A stretch of DNA of 64,000 bases. Origin: Phycomyces nitens. Lineage: Eukaryota > Mucoromycota > Mucoromycetes > Mucorales > Phycomycetaceae. This document shows, in pieces, positions 24,112-34,975 of the stretch; positions within the stretch are counted from its first letter, which is position 1; every line of letters starts with the position of its first letter. The position numbers and the translations under genes were made by a program. The notes under the pieces were generated by a model. That model was not told where the DNA came from. It saw only the letters and a list, made by a program, of their open reading frames with translations, and did no database searches. The stretch covers positions 4,278,001-4,342,000 of the forward strand of contig JAHRBC010000003.1 in the NCBI GenBank assembly GCA_022702545.1. Reading direction: 5' to 3'.

Positions 24112-24773
24112 ATGGTAAGCAATCCATTTGATATTAGACGCACCACGGACGATGGATGGACGATACCACATGGATGAACGAATGATCGACTACGAAGCAA
24201 AATCCTGTTTGATCCCACTGCCCAAATACACATGCACCCACACCACCACTACACTTGGCATAATCACCATTACGATTCAGTTTTTTTTTAAAAATATATA
24301 TAAAAAAAGGACATTATAAGCGACAATCAAGATTCTCATTATTATGGATCAACAAAAGTAGATCTAGTTTGGATATCATATTGAACTATTGCTATTGTCT
24401 TTAGGCTGCCGTCAAAGCTCACCTACTCCGCAACAAAAACAAGGCCGAGCTCTTGAAGGCTCTCGATGAGCAGAAGCAGGAACTTGCTTCCCTCCGTGTC
24501 CAGAAGGTTGCTGGTGGCTCTGCCTCCAAGCTCCAGGCTATCGGCCAGGCTCGCAAGAACGTTGCCCGTACCTTGACTGTCATCAACCAGACCCAGCGTG
24601 ACCAGCTCCGTCTCTTCTACCAGAAGAAGAAGTTGATCCCCATTGATCTCCGTGTCAAGAAGACCCGTGCTCTCCGTAGAGCCTTGACCCCCTATGAGCG
24701 TAGCCTCAAGACTGTCAAGTACCAGAAGAAGCAGGCCCACTTCCCCATGCGCAAGTATGCCGTCAAGGCCTAA
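24112..24773 (+). CDS. RPL35: 60S ribosomal protein uL29 (L35)
   Basis: Large-subunit protein at the polypeptide exit tunnel, where signal recognition particle docks. Exon 1 is the ATG alone (24112-24114), followed by donor GTAAGC. Exon 2 (24405-24773) begins right after TTTAG with [17 protein letters not shown]. The product is 123 residues and contains the family signatures [48 protein letters not shown] and the invariant end MRKYAVKA. Codon use is strongly biased (CTC, CGT, AAG, GCC), as expected for a highly expressed gene. The 290 bp first intron is several times longer than typical here. Confidence 0.93.
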
Positions 24774-25375
24774 ATATGGACTCTAGAATCACAGTGACCA
24801 TTATTTTTCTTCTTTCATTGACAATAAAAAAAGAAGTATAAATGTAAAAATATATATATATATGCATAGACAATGATCAATGGTAAAAGAAATGAAGAGG
24901 ATGAAATAGAATAGGATGTCATGGCACGTTTTGTATGTATGTGCATGTCTTTTCATTATGAAATTGAAAACAAGTTATTTTGGGATCTTGAAAGAGCTCG
25001 ATTCCAGGGGAATCTACCGTCGTATGAAGGGTGTCAAACAAACTTGTCAATATACTCGCATGGATTCTTTTTATATCTTTACTTTTTGGTGATTTTCCTT
25101 GGATATAAGATCTTGGTCATATAAGCCTACATTTAAAAAAAGGACAAAGACTTGCTCAATGACTGAAAAGTACTCTATTTTTTATATTCCATGGCGCCCG
25201 CTGCTTGACTGATTGTTTCCAAGGCCTTAAAAGCAAAAGAAAAAAAAAACCATTTACTTTCTATAATACCCATTCCCTTTCTCTTTCTTTCTCTTTCATT
25301 CAATCCTTTCCCCCCTTCTCCCCTCCCCTCCCTCCCCCCTTCCACTCCTTTAATATCCTTTAATATCCTGCTATA
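24774..25375. other. Intergenic region
   Basis: The 3' flank of RPL35 has a (TA) run near 24850. The end (25257-25345) is a long C/T tract typical of fungal promoters and leads into the HMG-box gene. No gene is supported. Confidence 0.55.
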
Positions 25376-26432
25376 ATGGCCGGCAATAAGTCCAATCGCA
25401 AAACTCAGTCTGATGAATCCCCACCAAAACCACCAGCTTCTCTTGGCCTGTCAAAGCTTCAAGATATTGCTGATCTCGCCTTGTTAGCCCGTCCTAGTCG
25501 TCATGTAAAACGTGCCAGGGTCCGCAGACGAGACCCCAATCGTGTTCCTCGTCCTATGAACTGCTTTCTGGTCTATCGGTGTGAGAAACAAAAAGAAATC
25601 ACGGCCTTTTGTCCAGGTGCAAATCATAGAGACATATCAAAGGTAGTAGCAAAGTGGTGGCGAGAGGCCCCTGCTTCCGAGAAGGAGCTCTATCGTAATC
25701 TGGCCAAAGAAGCCAAGAAACAACACACTGAACAGTAAGTAACAATCGCAAATGCAATAAAGGTTTTCATACTTTATATTTAATGGTGAATATATTATTT
25801 AATAAAGTAATTTGTTTTGATAAACATATATATATACTGTTCTTAGATACCCACAGTACAAGTACGCTCCTCGTCCAAGACGCCAAAAACAAATGGAAGA
25901 GCTTGGTTCACAAAAAGAAAACGACCACTGTCGGGATATTGGAGATGAATATTTGTACAAGTTTTCTCATAGTCTGACTGACATATCCCTCCAAGATTCC
26001 ATGTGTTGTATGTACTGGCCTCCTACTGATAGTATTTCTGTTCCAAGTCAACAAGACCTGATGTATTCTGGACCACTTGGGGTCAATGCCCATTCGTCTA
26101 TACTGTATTATCCAGCCTTTCCAATCTCCAAACCTCTCTCGCCAGTCTATCCTTCCAGCTGCTCATTTGGAATAAACGAAGACACACCTCACATGTCGAC
26201 ACTTGGGTATTCTCCATCGTCTTCTCCTGACTGGGAATCTATAAAGAACGAAGTCGAGAATGGGATGAATAGATCACTCTATGGTCAGAGCACACCTTTC
26301 TACATGGGCGAGAATATTTTGTACGAGAGCCCTAAAGACGAAAACTGTATTCTTAACCAGACTGTTTGCGACGAAGGCTATCTGTCTTGTTCTTTCTTGT
26401 CCAGTATGCCCAGCTGTATGTATTCGCTTTAG
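25376..26432 (+). CDS. HMG-box transcription factor of the MATA/SOX type
   Basis: Two exons (25376-25734, 25847-26432) give 314 residues. A single HMG box covers about residues 58-135, with the signature RVPRPMNCFLVYRCEKQKE, then NHRDISKVVAKWWREAP and LYRNLAKEAKKQH; the box ends YPQYKYAPRPRRQ after the intron. This PRPxNxFxxYR / YPxYxYxPR pattern is that of sequence-specific HMG proteins such as fungal mating-type and Ste11-like factors. The rest is a Ser/Pro/Tyr-rich region without a recognisable domain, possibly activating. The usual Mucoromycota sex-locus neighbours (triose-phosphate transporter, RNA helicase) are not visible here, so it is probably not the sex gene itself. Confidence 0.87.
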
Positions 26433-28492
26433 GTTCTATTTTTAGAAAGATTCATCTCTGGTATTTAAAGGGTGCTTGTATTTCTGCATTCAAGGTGAAA
26501 CTTGTTTTTGATCATAATGAAAAAAGGATAAAGGAAATGGCAAGGCCATTGCTTTGGATTTTGTAACAATTAGATTCTTTTAAAATTTTTGGCTATCAGG
26601 TCAATGTGCGCCCATTAAAAAATGTGCTAGCGGTATTTACAATAAATGTCAGATACTCCGACACCGAAAATATGCGTTTTATTTTTGCGTTTTACGTAAT
26701 AGATTTAAAAAGATTGGGAATAAAGCATAATATAAACGTTACTGGGTTCTTTAGAGAATATAACTTTTCAACAGTTTTTTTTTTTAGAGTAGTATGTGAG
26801 GTATGCAATATTGGTCTCTTGATATTTCTGTAATCTATAAAAACACAAAATTTTAATGGTAACTTGCAATAAATACCAAGATTGTTAAGGAAAATGATGT
26901 TAAAAGGTTACTGCTCATACTGTTATAGAAATGAAACATACAAAAGAATATAAAAAGGTGTTTTTGTAAGTTTAAATACTACAAGACATGTAACAGAATA
27001 ATTGCATGTAATATATAAGCTTTTTTTTTAGGACCCAGAGAATGATCTCCTTAACTTTCGATTGGGTATTATTGTATCTATATTTCTAACAATACTTGCT
27101 GAATTATTATTATTTTGTAAATATAAACCATCATTTCGGCTCCTTTTTGTTTGTTTACTATTTCATTGATTGTCCTGACTCTTCTGAGGCGGTGTACTAA
27201 GTATAACTTCAGATCAGATGGTTTATGCTTTTGAATAAAGAAAGTGTACATGTAATAATGGTAAAGATCTATGTGATTTTCAATGATAAATGATTCGGTC
27301 ATTGTTGATAGATATCATAGTACATGCCAATTGAATGGAATTAAATTGAATAAATGGATTTTTTGTGCTTAAAATAATGGTAATTCAGTAGATAACTTGC
27401 AATTAATAGCCAGATTAAATGTTTTTGTTGATCTTGTGTGTTATGCATATCATTACCAAACTCTGATCAATATTTTTTAGGAGACAATTTACTAGGCTTG
27501 GAAAGTTTTGTGTTTGATTCATGCTTACAGGTAGTCATGGTAACCTAATATCTCGAAACTCTTGCATGTCTAACATACGTATATCATGTGTTTTGGTTGC
27601 CAACAGCTGGCCATTTACGGGTGGTAAAGCATCCCTTTAAAATGATTTTGCACTACACAATACAAAAAATAATAGTTTATCACAAGGAAATTAAAGTAAT
27701 ATAGTATAAAGTTGCTTAGCAAGACTTTTATGATGGTCAATTCTCACAAGGCTACACTTTTTTTTATTGTTATTTTAAAAAAAAGTTTGTCAATTGTCCA
27801 ATCTGTCTTGCATGATCCAAAATAGAAAACTTAAGACTGCAAAACACGACTCATATGACAGATAAAACGCTATCGGTCAATTAATTGTATTTTTAATTAG
27901 ATGTCCGCATTTGAATAAAAATTAGTTGGCGAGTTGAATAAAATGGAAAAGAATGTGATATATCATAATAATAAAAGATATGTAATTGTGAATAGATACT
28001 CTAAATATTTATCCATCTGTAACCATATAATGGACGTATTTCCGTAAATTGGTATAATAGAATGTACATTGATTCTCTAGATAATCGCAACTAATTCTTA
28101 AAGTTGAGAGTATTTTATTCGCCACTATATTATTTATATATCCCGCTCCGGAAATAGAAAAACTCGTTTGGCCCAAAATCCATTTTAAGAATCCTATTCG
28201 TTCTTAAAAGTGGCTGGTGAGTGCAAAGGCAATAAGCTTGTTTCAATTTGACAATCTCCTGCATATTTTTAAATATTAATGTATTAATATATTTTTTGGT
28301 ACCTTGTTTTGGCGTAATTTAATGAGCCGCCTTGTTTCCAAAGTTACATTATACTTGTTTATCTTTAATATTTTTCTTTGATATTTATTATTTGCCTACG
28401 TATACTTGTGTGTATATATAATCTATTCTTTCAAGCATTCAATTCACTTGTTTATAACAAACATACTCCCGTTTCTCGTATAAAACCTAAAC
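26433..28492. other. AT-rich gene-poor region
   Basis: About 2 kb without a gene I can support. A 74-codon minus-strand frame near 27078-27302 has no recognisable domain and is probably chance. The last 200 bases are the promoter side of the next gene. Confidence 0.55.
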
Positions 28493-29353
28493 ATGGCTCG
28501 TCGCTTGCCTGATATTGTTGGAACTGAGCTCTACAAGAGAATTCCGTTTGTATTCACTGAAGAACGTAAATGATACTAAAACCACGCTCAAAATCAAGAG
28601 CCCAAATATTTCCCACGGTTCAATTGATGATTAGTTATTGATTATTTTATGTTAATATGCTTAGTGTCCTCCAAAAATGTGTTTCTAAGGCTGCCAGATA
28701 CATTTACACCTATTGAACGCATGCTCTTACAAGCCAATGGAAACCTCCAGCGTATCTTGTCAGCCTACTACAATGTTCCTAGCCGTGTTGAGATTATCAA
28801 GAATGAGGCAATATCTAATGATTCAGGAGATTCAAAGACTATGGAATTTGATCGCAAGATTGTCATGTATTTTGGAGAGCACAGAGCATATGAAGCAGAT
28901 TCTGTGCTGGTCGTAAGGGATCAGAATGTCCTTGACTTGATTGAGAAGCACAAGTATGGACTTGGTCAAATCTTTGGGTAAATATTGTACACAAGCTGTA
29001 TAAATATATATAAATATATATAAATATATATAAATATATATATAAAATATATATTTATATATTTATATGTATCAATGTTATTGTTATCTTAATAATGATT
29101 CCTTCCTAGTCACACTCGCAGGTCACCTGACTTTGTCCTGCACGCAGTTGGTCGCCATGGAACTAAGCCTGGAGCAAGTTTCTGGCGTGACTACAGTTTG
29201 ATAATTCCGGATGTCCTGGACTGCTTTGTGCGAGAGATCTTTGTGGAAGGTCTGCTGGAACCCTCTGGTGGTTGCCAGAACACTTTTGTCCCCGCCAACT
29301 CTTCAGTCGACCCCGGTGCTGCTGCGGGAATGATATGGGTCAGCTCTTCCTAA
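28493..29353 (+). CDS. Chorismate-lyase-fold / DUF98-like protein
   Basis: Three exons fit (28493-28565, 28665-28977, 29110-29353), giving 209 residues. The start is MARRLPDIVGTELYKRIPF. The segment FTPIERMLLQANGNLQRIL followed by YNVPSRVEIIKNE resembles the opening of the DUF98 family, which includes mycobacterial Rv2949c chorismate pyruvate-lyase. Later blocks are FDRKIVMYFGEHRAYEADS, IEKHKYGLGQIFG and SFWRDYSLIIPD. No signal peptide or membrane segment is visible. The substrate is unknown, and eukaryotes normally do not use chorismate lyase for ubiquinone synthesis, so the role could differ. The second intron is a 12-mer TA-rich repeat. Its stop lies 196 bp before the Hsp90 start. Confidence 0.65.
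28994..29063 (+). repeat. TA-rich tandem repeat within an intron
   Basis: Four or more copies of a TATATAAATA unit run head to tail inside the second intron of the DUF98-like gene. Confidence 0.7.
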
Positions 29354-29549
29354 AAAAGGCAATCGTTGTTGGACCACGGGCTTGGTGTCGAACGTGCGAG
29401 AAAGATTGTGACTTGAAATTGGAGAGGTTCCTGTCTTCTGAGTGGCGTCTGAGTTTAGGTTAGATTTTGTCCATTTTCTTGAGAATAAAAGCAAGCCTTC
29501 CCCTTGACATCTACGCGCTTCTCTTCATCCTTTCTTCCATATTCCCAAG

Positions 29550-31747
29550 ATGACTGTCGAAACCGAGACCTTTTCTTTCCAGGCTGAGATTTCTCAGTTG
29601 ATGAGCTTGATCATCAACACCTTCTACTCCAACAAGGTAAGATATTACACAAGTAGACGCGTCATTATCCAATCCCCCCTTAAAACCAAAAGGGCATGGA
29701 TGACAGTAAGGAATCTAGTATGATATTGACCTCCTTATAGGAAATCTTCTTGCGTGAGTTGATCTCCAACTCTTCCGATGCCATCGACAAGATCCGTTAC
29801 CAGTCCTTGACTGACTCTTCCCTCTTGGATTCTGAGAAGGAGCTCTTTGTCCGCATCACCCCCGACAGAGAGAACAACATCCTCTCCATCCGTGATTCCG
29901 GTATCGGTATGACTAAGGCTGATCTCGTCAACAACCTCGGTACTATCGCCAAGTCTGGCACCAAGGCTTTCATGGAGGCTCTCTCCTCCGGCGCTGATAT
30001 CTCCATGATTGGTCAGTTTGGTGTTGGTTTCTACTCTGCCTATCTCGTTGCCGACAAGGTTCAGGTTATCACCAAGCACAACGATGATGAGCAGTACATC
30101 TGGGAGTCTGCCGCCGGTGGTTCCTTCACCATTACCCGTGATGAGGTCAACCCCTCCATTGGTCGCGGTACCGAGATGCGTCTCTTCATGAAGGAGGACC
30201 AGCTTGAGTACCTTGAGGAGAAGAAGATTAAGGATATCGTCAAGAAGCACTCTGAGTTCATCTCCTACCCCATCCAGCTCGTTGTCGAGAAGGAAGTCGA
30301 GAAGGAGGTCTCTGACGATGAGGAGGAAGTCAAGGAAGGCGAGAAGCCCAAGATTGAGGAAATCGAAGATGAGGATGACAAGAAGGACAAGAAGAAGAAG
30401 ACCATCAAGGAGAAGTCCACCGAGACCGAGGAGCTCAACAAGACCAAGCCCCTCTGGACCCGCAACCCCGAGGATGTCAAGGCTGATGAGTACTCTCAGT
30501 TCTACAAGGCCCTCACCAACGACTGGGAAGACCATCTTGCTGTCAAGCACTTCTCCGTCGAAGGTCAGCTCGAGTTCCGCGCCATTCTCTTCATCCCCAA
30601 GCGTGCTCCCTTTGACATGTTCGAGACCAAGAAGAAGCGCAACAACATCAAGCTCTACGTCCGTCGTGTCTTCATCATGGATGACTGTGAGGACCTCATC
30701 CCCGAGTGGCTCAACTTCGTCAAGGGTGTTGTCGACTCTGAGGATCTCCCCCTCAACATCTCCCGTGAGATGCTCCAGCAGAACAAGATCCTCAAGGTCA
30801 TCCGCAAGAACCTCGTCAAGAAGTGTCTCGAGATGTTCGCTGAGATCGCCGAGGACAAGGAGAACTTTGACAAGTTCTACGAGTCCTTCTCCAAGAACCT
30901 CAAGTTGGGTATCCACGAGGACACCCAGAACCGTGGCAAGATTGCCGAGCTTCTCCGTTACTCTTCTACCAAGTCTGGTGAGGAGTTGACCTCCCTCAAG
31001 GACTATGTTACCCGCATGCCCGAGAAGCAGAAGAACATCTACTACATCACTGGCGAGTCCCGTGCTTCCGTTGAGAACTCTCCCTTCCTCGAGGGCTTCA
31101 AGAAGAAGAACATTGAAGTCTTGTTGATGACCGACCCCATTGATGAGTACAGCACTCAGCAATTGAAGGAGTACGATGGCAAGACCCTCGTCTGCATCAC
31201 CAAGGAAGGTGTTGAGATCGAAGAGGATGAGGAGGAGAAGAAGGCCCGTGAGGAGGAGGAGAAGAAGTTCGAGAGCCTCTGCAAGTCTGTCAAGGAGATC
31301 CTTGGCGAGAAGGTCGAGAAGGTTGTCATCTCCAACAAGTTGACTGACTCTCCCTGTGTCCTCACCACTGGTCAGTTTGGCTGGTCTGCCAACATGGAGC
31401 GTATCATGAAGGCCCAGGCTCTCCGTGATTCTTCCATGTCCTCCTACATGGCCTCCAAGAAGACTTTTGAGTTGAACCCCGACCACGCCATCATCAAGAG
31501 CCTTGCCACCAAGATTGCTGCTGACAGCAACGACCGTTCCGTCAAGGACTTGACCACTCTCCTCTACGAGACCTCCTTGTTGACCTCTGGTTTCTCCCTT
31601 GATGAGCCCAGCTCATTCGCCAACCGTATCCACCGTATGGTTTCCCTCGGTCTCAGCATCGATGAGGAGGAGCTCCCCACCCAGAGCAACTCTGACATCC
31701 CTGTTCTCGAGACTATCCAGACCTCCACCATGGAGGAAGTCGATTAA
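29550..31747 (+). CDS. HSP90: Cytosolic Hsp90 chaperone
   Basis: ATP-dependent dimeric chaperone for kinases and receptors. Two exons (29550-29636, 29741-31747) give 697 residues. The N-terminus [20 protein letters not shown] leads to the ATP-binding signature [18 protein letters not shown], split by the intron between K and [12 protein letters not shown] and [15 protein letters not shown] follow. A charged Glu/Lys linker covers about residues 210-260. The middle domain holds [13 protein letters not shown], and the end is the TPR-binding MEEVD that marks the cytosolic form. Codon use is highly biased and GC-richer than the surroundings, indicating strong expression. The promoter space is only 196 bp; TTTTCTTGAGAATA near 29477-29490 is a weak heat-shock-element-like match. 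Confidence 0.97.
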
Positions 31748-32014
31748 ATATATATCATTAACCACATATCGATTTTCTTCATTACCATTGTAAAGAACTC
31801 TATAAAAATTCAAGATTCCATAGTGTTTTAGCTATTTTATCTTTCGCCTCTTTCTCTCTTATTTGCTTCATTTCAGACTGCCCTCTATTATTTTAAATAA
31901 AAAATAATATATATAAAAAAACATATATATATAAAATAATAATAAGAATCAAATTGGAATTTCTTTAATTTACGGTTCCGCTCTTCCTTCCGCTTTATAT
32001 CTTGAGCATCATTC

Positions 32015-33524
32015 ATGGAACCTCCTCCTGTGACGAATGGTCTAGTCATTGCTGGCTACTTCCCCAACTGGTAAGCTGCCTGCAATTCTCGGTCAAACTC
32101 TAGAAAGCATTGACCCTTTTGTGCTCAATAACACAGGGCAATCTACGCCCGAAACTTCAATGTGTGCGACCTGGCAGTCAGTGCTCAAAAGCTCACTCAT
32201 GTCCTCTACGCGTTTGCAAACTTTCAAGAGGACGGAACTGTCATTCTTGGTGTAAATTCAATTGCTATTCCAAATAAATGTATTCCTCTCATAAATCCAA
32301 TTCGTTGTAGGATGTCTGGGCGGACAAAGACAAGCATTTCCCACCAGGTAAACCATGAATCCAACTTCTTTCTTTTTTTGTTTGGTTCTAAAACCCCTTT
32401 TAGAGCAAACAATCAATGGTCAGGCAGACAGCTGGAACGAAGGAGATGCCAATCTTTACGGCAACTTTAAGCAGTTTTATCTACTCAAGAAAAAGTATCG
32501 TCACCTCAAGGTGTCCTTGAGTATTGGCGGCTGGACCTGGTCTACGAATTTCTCGGTGGTTGCAGCCGATCCTGCAAGACGAGCTGTTTTTGTAAAGACT
32601 GCCATTCACCACCTCGCTAATCTCGGACTAGATGGCATTGGTAATCTTGTCTTTCTTTTTGATTCTAGATTCATTGCTCATTTCCTTTGGTCATTTAGAC
32701 ATTGACTGGGAATTCCCAAAAGACGACAAGGATGCATTTAATTATGTGCACCTATTGTATGAGCTTCGGATCGCATTGGACATTTATCAACAAAGTCTCG
32801 GCCAAACCAACCAGCCCCGTCTCATATTATCTGTGGCAGTACCCTGTGGACCAAGTAAATACAAGATCTTGCGCCTTCAGCAGATGGCTCCATATGTCGA
32901 CATATTCTATTTGATGGTAATTAGGCTTAATATCGGGCAAAAGTGTTCATTGCTTGGCATATGCTTTCCTTTTAGGCTTATGATTTTGCCGGGTCCTGGG
33001 ATACAAATGCAGGCCATCAGTCGGCAATGTATGGTGGTGCATTGAATGTTCATCAGGCAATAGAAGGTTATCTTTCAGGAGGTGTACCACCTCACAAGAT
33101 AGTAATGGGAATGCCGGCGTATGGTCGTGGATTCTTAAATACCAATGGTCCAAATACACGTTATGAGGGATTACCAGATGGCTCCTGGGAGAAGGGCATG
33201 TACGACTATAAGCACCTTCCACCCCCAGGCCATACAGAACACCATGATATGGAGAACCTTGCATCGTGGTGCTACTGCCCTGAGAAACGAGAGCTTATTA
33301 CCTATGATTCACCATATATTATCCAAGCCAAATGTGATTATATCAAACAACGGCAATTGGGTGGTGCCATGATATGGGAACTTAGTGCCGATCATCCGGG
33401 AGACAATCCACGATGCCTCTTGAATGTCTTGTACGATTCTTTTGCTGGAAATACTGATACAATGGCTAACCATCTCGACTATCCCTCGAGTGAGTTTAAT
33501 AATCTAAAGAGCCATATGAAATAA
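32015..33524 (+). CDS. GH18 chitinase, apparently intracellular
   Basis: Glycoside hydrolase cutting chitin. Six exons (32015-32070, 32137-32251, 32311-32347, 32404-32640, 32699-32916, 32976-33524) encode 403 residues. The barrel starts NGLVIAGYFPNWAIYARNF. The SxGG strand is VSLSIGGWTW, and the catalytic DxxDxDxE is LDGIDIDWEFP, with the intron inside it. Later strands are VDIFYLMAYDFAGSWD, IVMGMPAYGRGF and GGAMIWELSADH, so all active-site elements are kept. No signal peptide, chitin-binding domain or GPI signal is visible, so it may act inside the cell or leave unconventionally. Possible roles are wall remodelling or autolysis. Confidence 0.92.
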
Positions 33525-33711
33525 AAATCAAAAAGTAAAAGTAAAAATAAAAAACATGCTCTTTACATCAAATACGACTCGAACGATAAAGGAACCCTAA
33601 TAGGCTTACTCGTGACATCATGCATGAACATCAACATCGGCCTTGGTTTGTCGATAACTCTATTGTCTCCTCCTTTATTCGGTATATTTGGGATTGAATC
33701 TTTCTTGGTTT

Positions 33712-34816
33712 ATGAGAGCTATACGTCGCTACAGTGTCATGGCACTTCCTGTTTCCCGTACACACTACTATGGTGCAATGTCTTCCAACAGTCTGTTTGT
33801 GAGAAGGGGATCTGGTGAAGACCAGACTATTTTGGGATCTACTGTATCGCAATGCACTTTGGCATTACAGATGAGTAAGACTTGAATCACATTGATCCCT
33901 TCTCATTCAGGTCTTATTGCTCTATTCACTTTAGAATTCATCAGAAAAGTCTATGGTCTTGCTCTTATTCAGTTGGCCGTGCTTGGGCTATTGTCTATTT
34001 CTTTATCTTATCTTTCATTTTTCACTGGTTGGCTAGAAGCAAGGTAATCAAGCCACTTGTAAAATAGCCATTTTCTTTTTTAACAAGAATCGAATGAATC
34101 GATTATTGACAGCAAGTACGGCTGGTTGCTTCTCCTGCTACCAGTCTGTATCTTTCAGGTGGCATGGATGTGGTGGTTATGGGGAAACTACTTTCAGATG
34201 TCTCGGACAAGTCAGGCCGTCATGCTCATAGTTGGCTCAATACTGACTATATTTGTCCTATCTCTACTGAGTAAGTCTGGTAGACAGCTCCCCTCTGTGC
34301 TGATCGAATAGCATTTTTTGACAGGAATACATGCATAATGGTCAAGTAGTATGTAAATTATTCAGCAAGCAAGGTGCACTGGTGATCCTACTATCTAGTT
34401 TTGGTCTGGTTCTTTTAATATTTTATAGTCTACAGACCCACCTCATGTTCTCTGGTCCATTTCCAATGCAAGTCTTTGGTGTCTTTATAAAATGCGAATA
34501 CTTATATGTTTCATGAATTAGTGTGCTCTGCTTGACCATTATCTATCTTGGCTCTCTGTGTGTTCGCCAAGCACTCCAACTGGACTTTGTGGAGATTGTC
34601 TGGCCGCTCTTGATATCAAGCATACTGTGTGTCTATTTTATACTTGATCTCTATTATCTGGTGGGATACCTGACACCAGAGGACTATATATTGGCCAACA
34701 TTTGTCTCTATGTAGACTTGATGGTCCCATTCCGATGCGTACACAATCTTTGTGAGCTCACAGATAGAATCACTTTATTTTCTGATGTATTCAATCCGCA
34801 TCGTAATGAAATATAG
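33712..34816 (+). CDS. BAX-inhibitor-1 / TMBIM-type membrane protein
   Basis: Multi-pass membrane protein, probably of ER or Golgi, in a family linked to calcium leak and stress survival. From the ATG at 33712 a Ser/Arg-rich N-terminus leads to FIRKVYGLALIQLAVLGLLSISLSYL, the typical first span of the family. Further spans read WLLLLLPVCIFQVAWMWWLWG, VMLIVGSILTIFVLSLL, LVILLSSFGLVLLIFYSL, VLCLTIIYLGSLCV and VWPLLISSILCVYFILDLYY. The end has the signature TPEDYILANICLYVDLMV. Introns fit at about 33873-33911 and 34044-34113. Exon structure between about 34270 and 34370 could not be resolved in frame, so a small error or a frameshift is possible there. Confidence 0.75.
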
Positions 34817-34975
34817 TATTTTGCTCACATTTAAAGGACTATTTTGTGTTTTGGGCTATTGTTTATTTTTTGAAATATAATTAATTAATTATTGAATCAA
34901 GCAAGTGTTTGATAGACTAAATGGTAAAATAAGATAAAATAAAAAGAGAGAGAGAGAGAGTAATTAATTCTGGTC

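Noticed and set aside
24115..24404. Box C/D snoRNA inside the long RPL35 intron
   Set aside because: ATGGATGA and GATGAACG are near C-box form but no matching D box or terminal stem was seen.
25376..26432. The HMG-box gene as the zygomycete sex locus
   Set aside because: The expected flanking triose-phosphate transporter and RNA helicase genes are not visible; neighbours are ribosomal and unrelated.
30204..30989. Ser/Arg/Thr-rich plus-strand frame within Hsp90
   Set aside because: It is a +1 frame artefact of the biased Hsp90 codons, not an overlapping gene.
29735..31486. Long minus-strand open frame (583 codons) opposite Hsp90
   Set aside because: It is the antisense shadow of a highly biased Hsp90 coding sequence; no domain fits and the sense strand is unequivocal.
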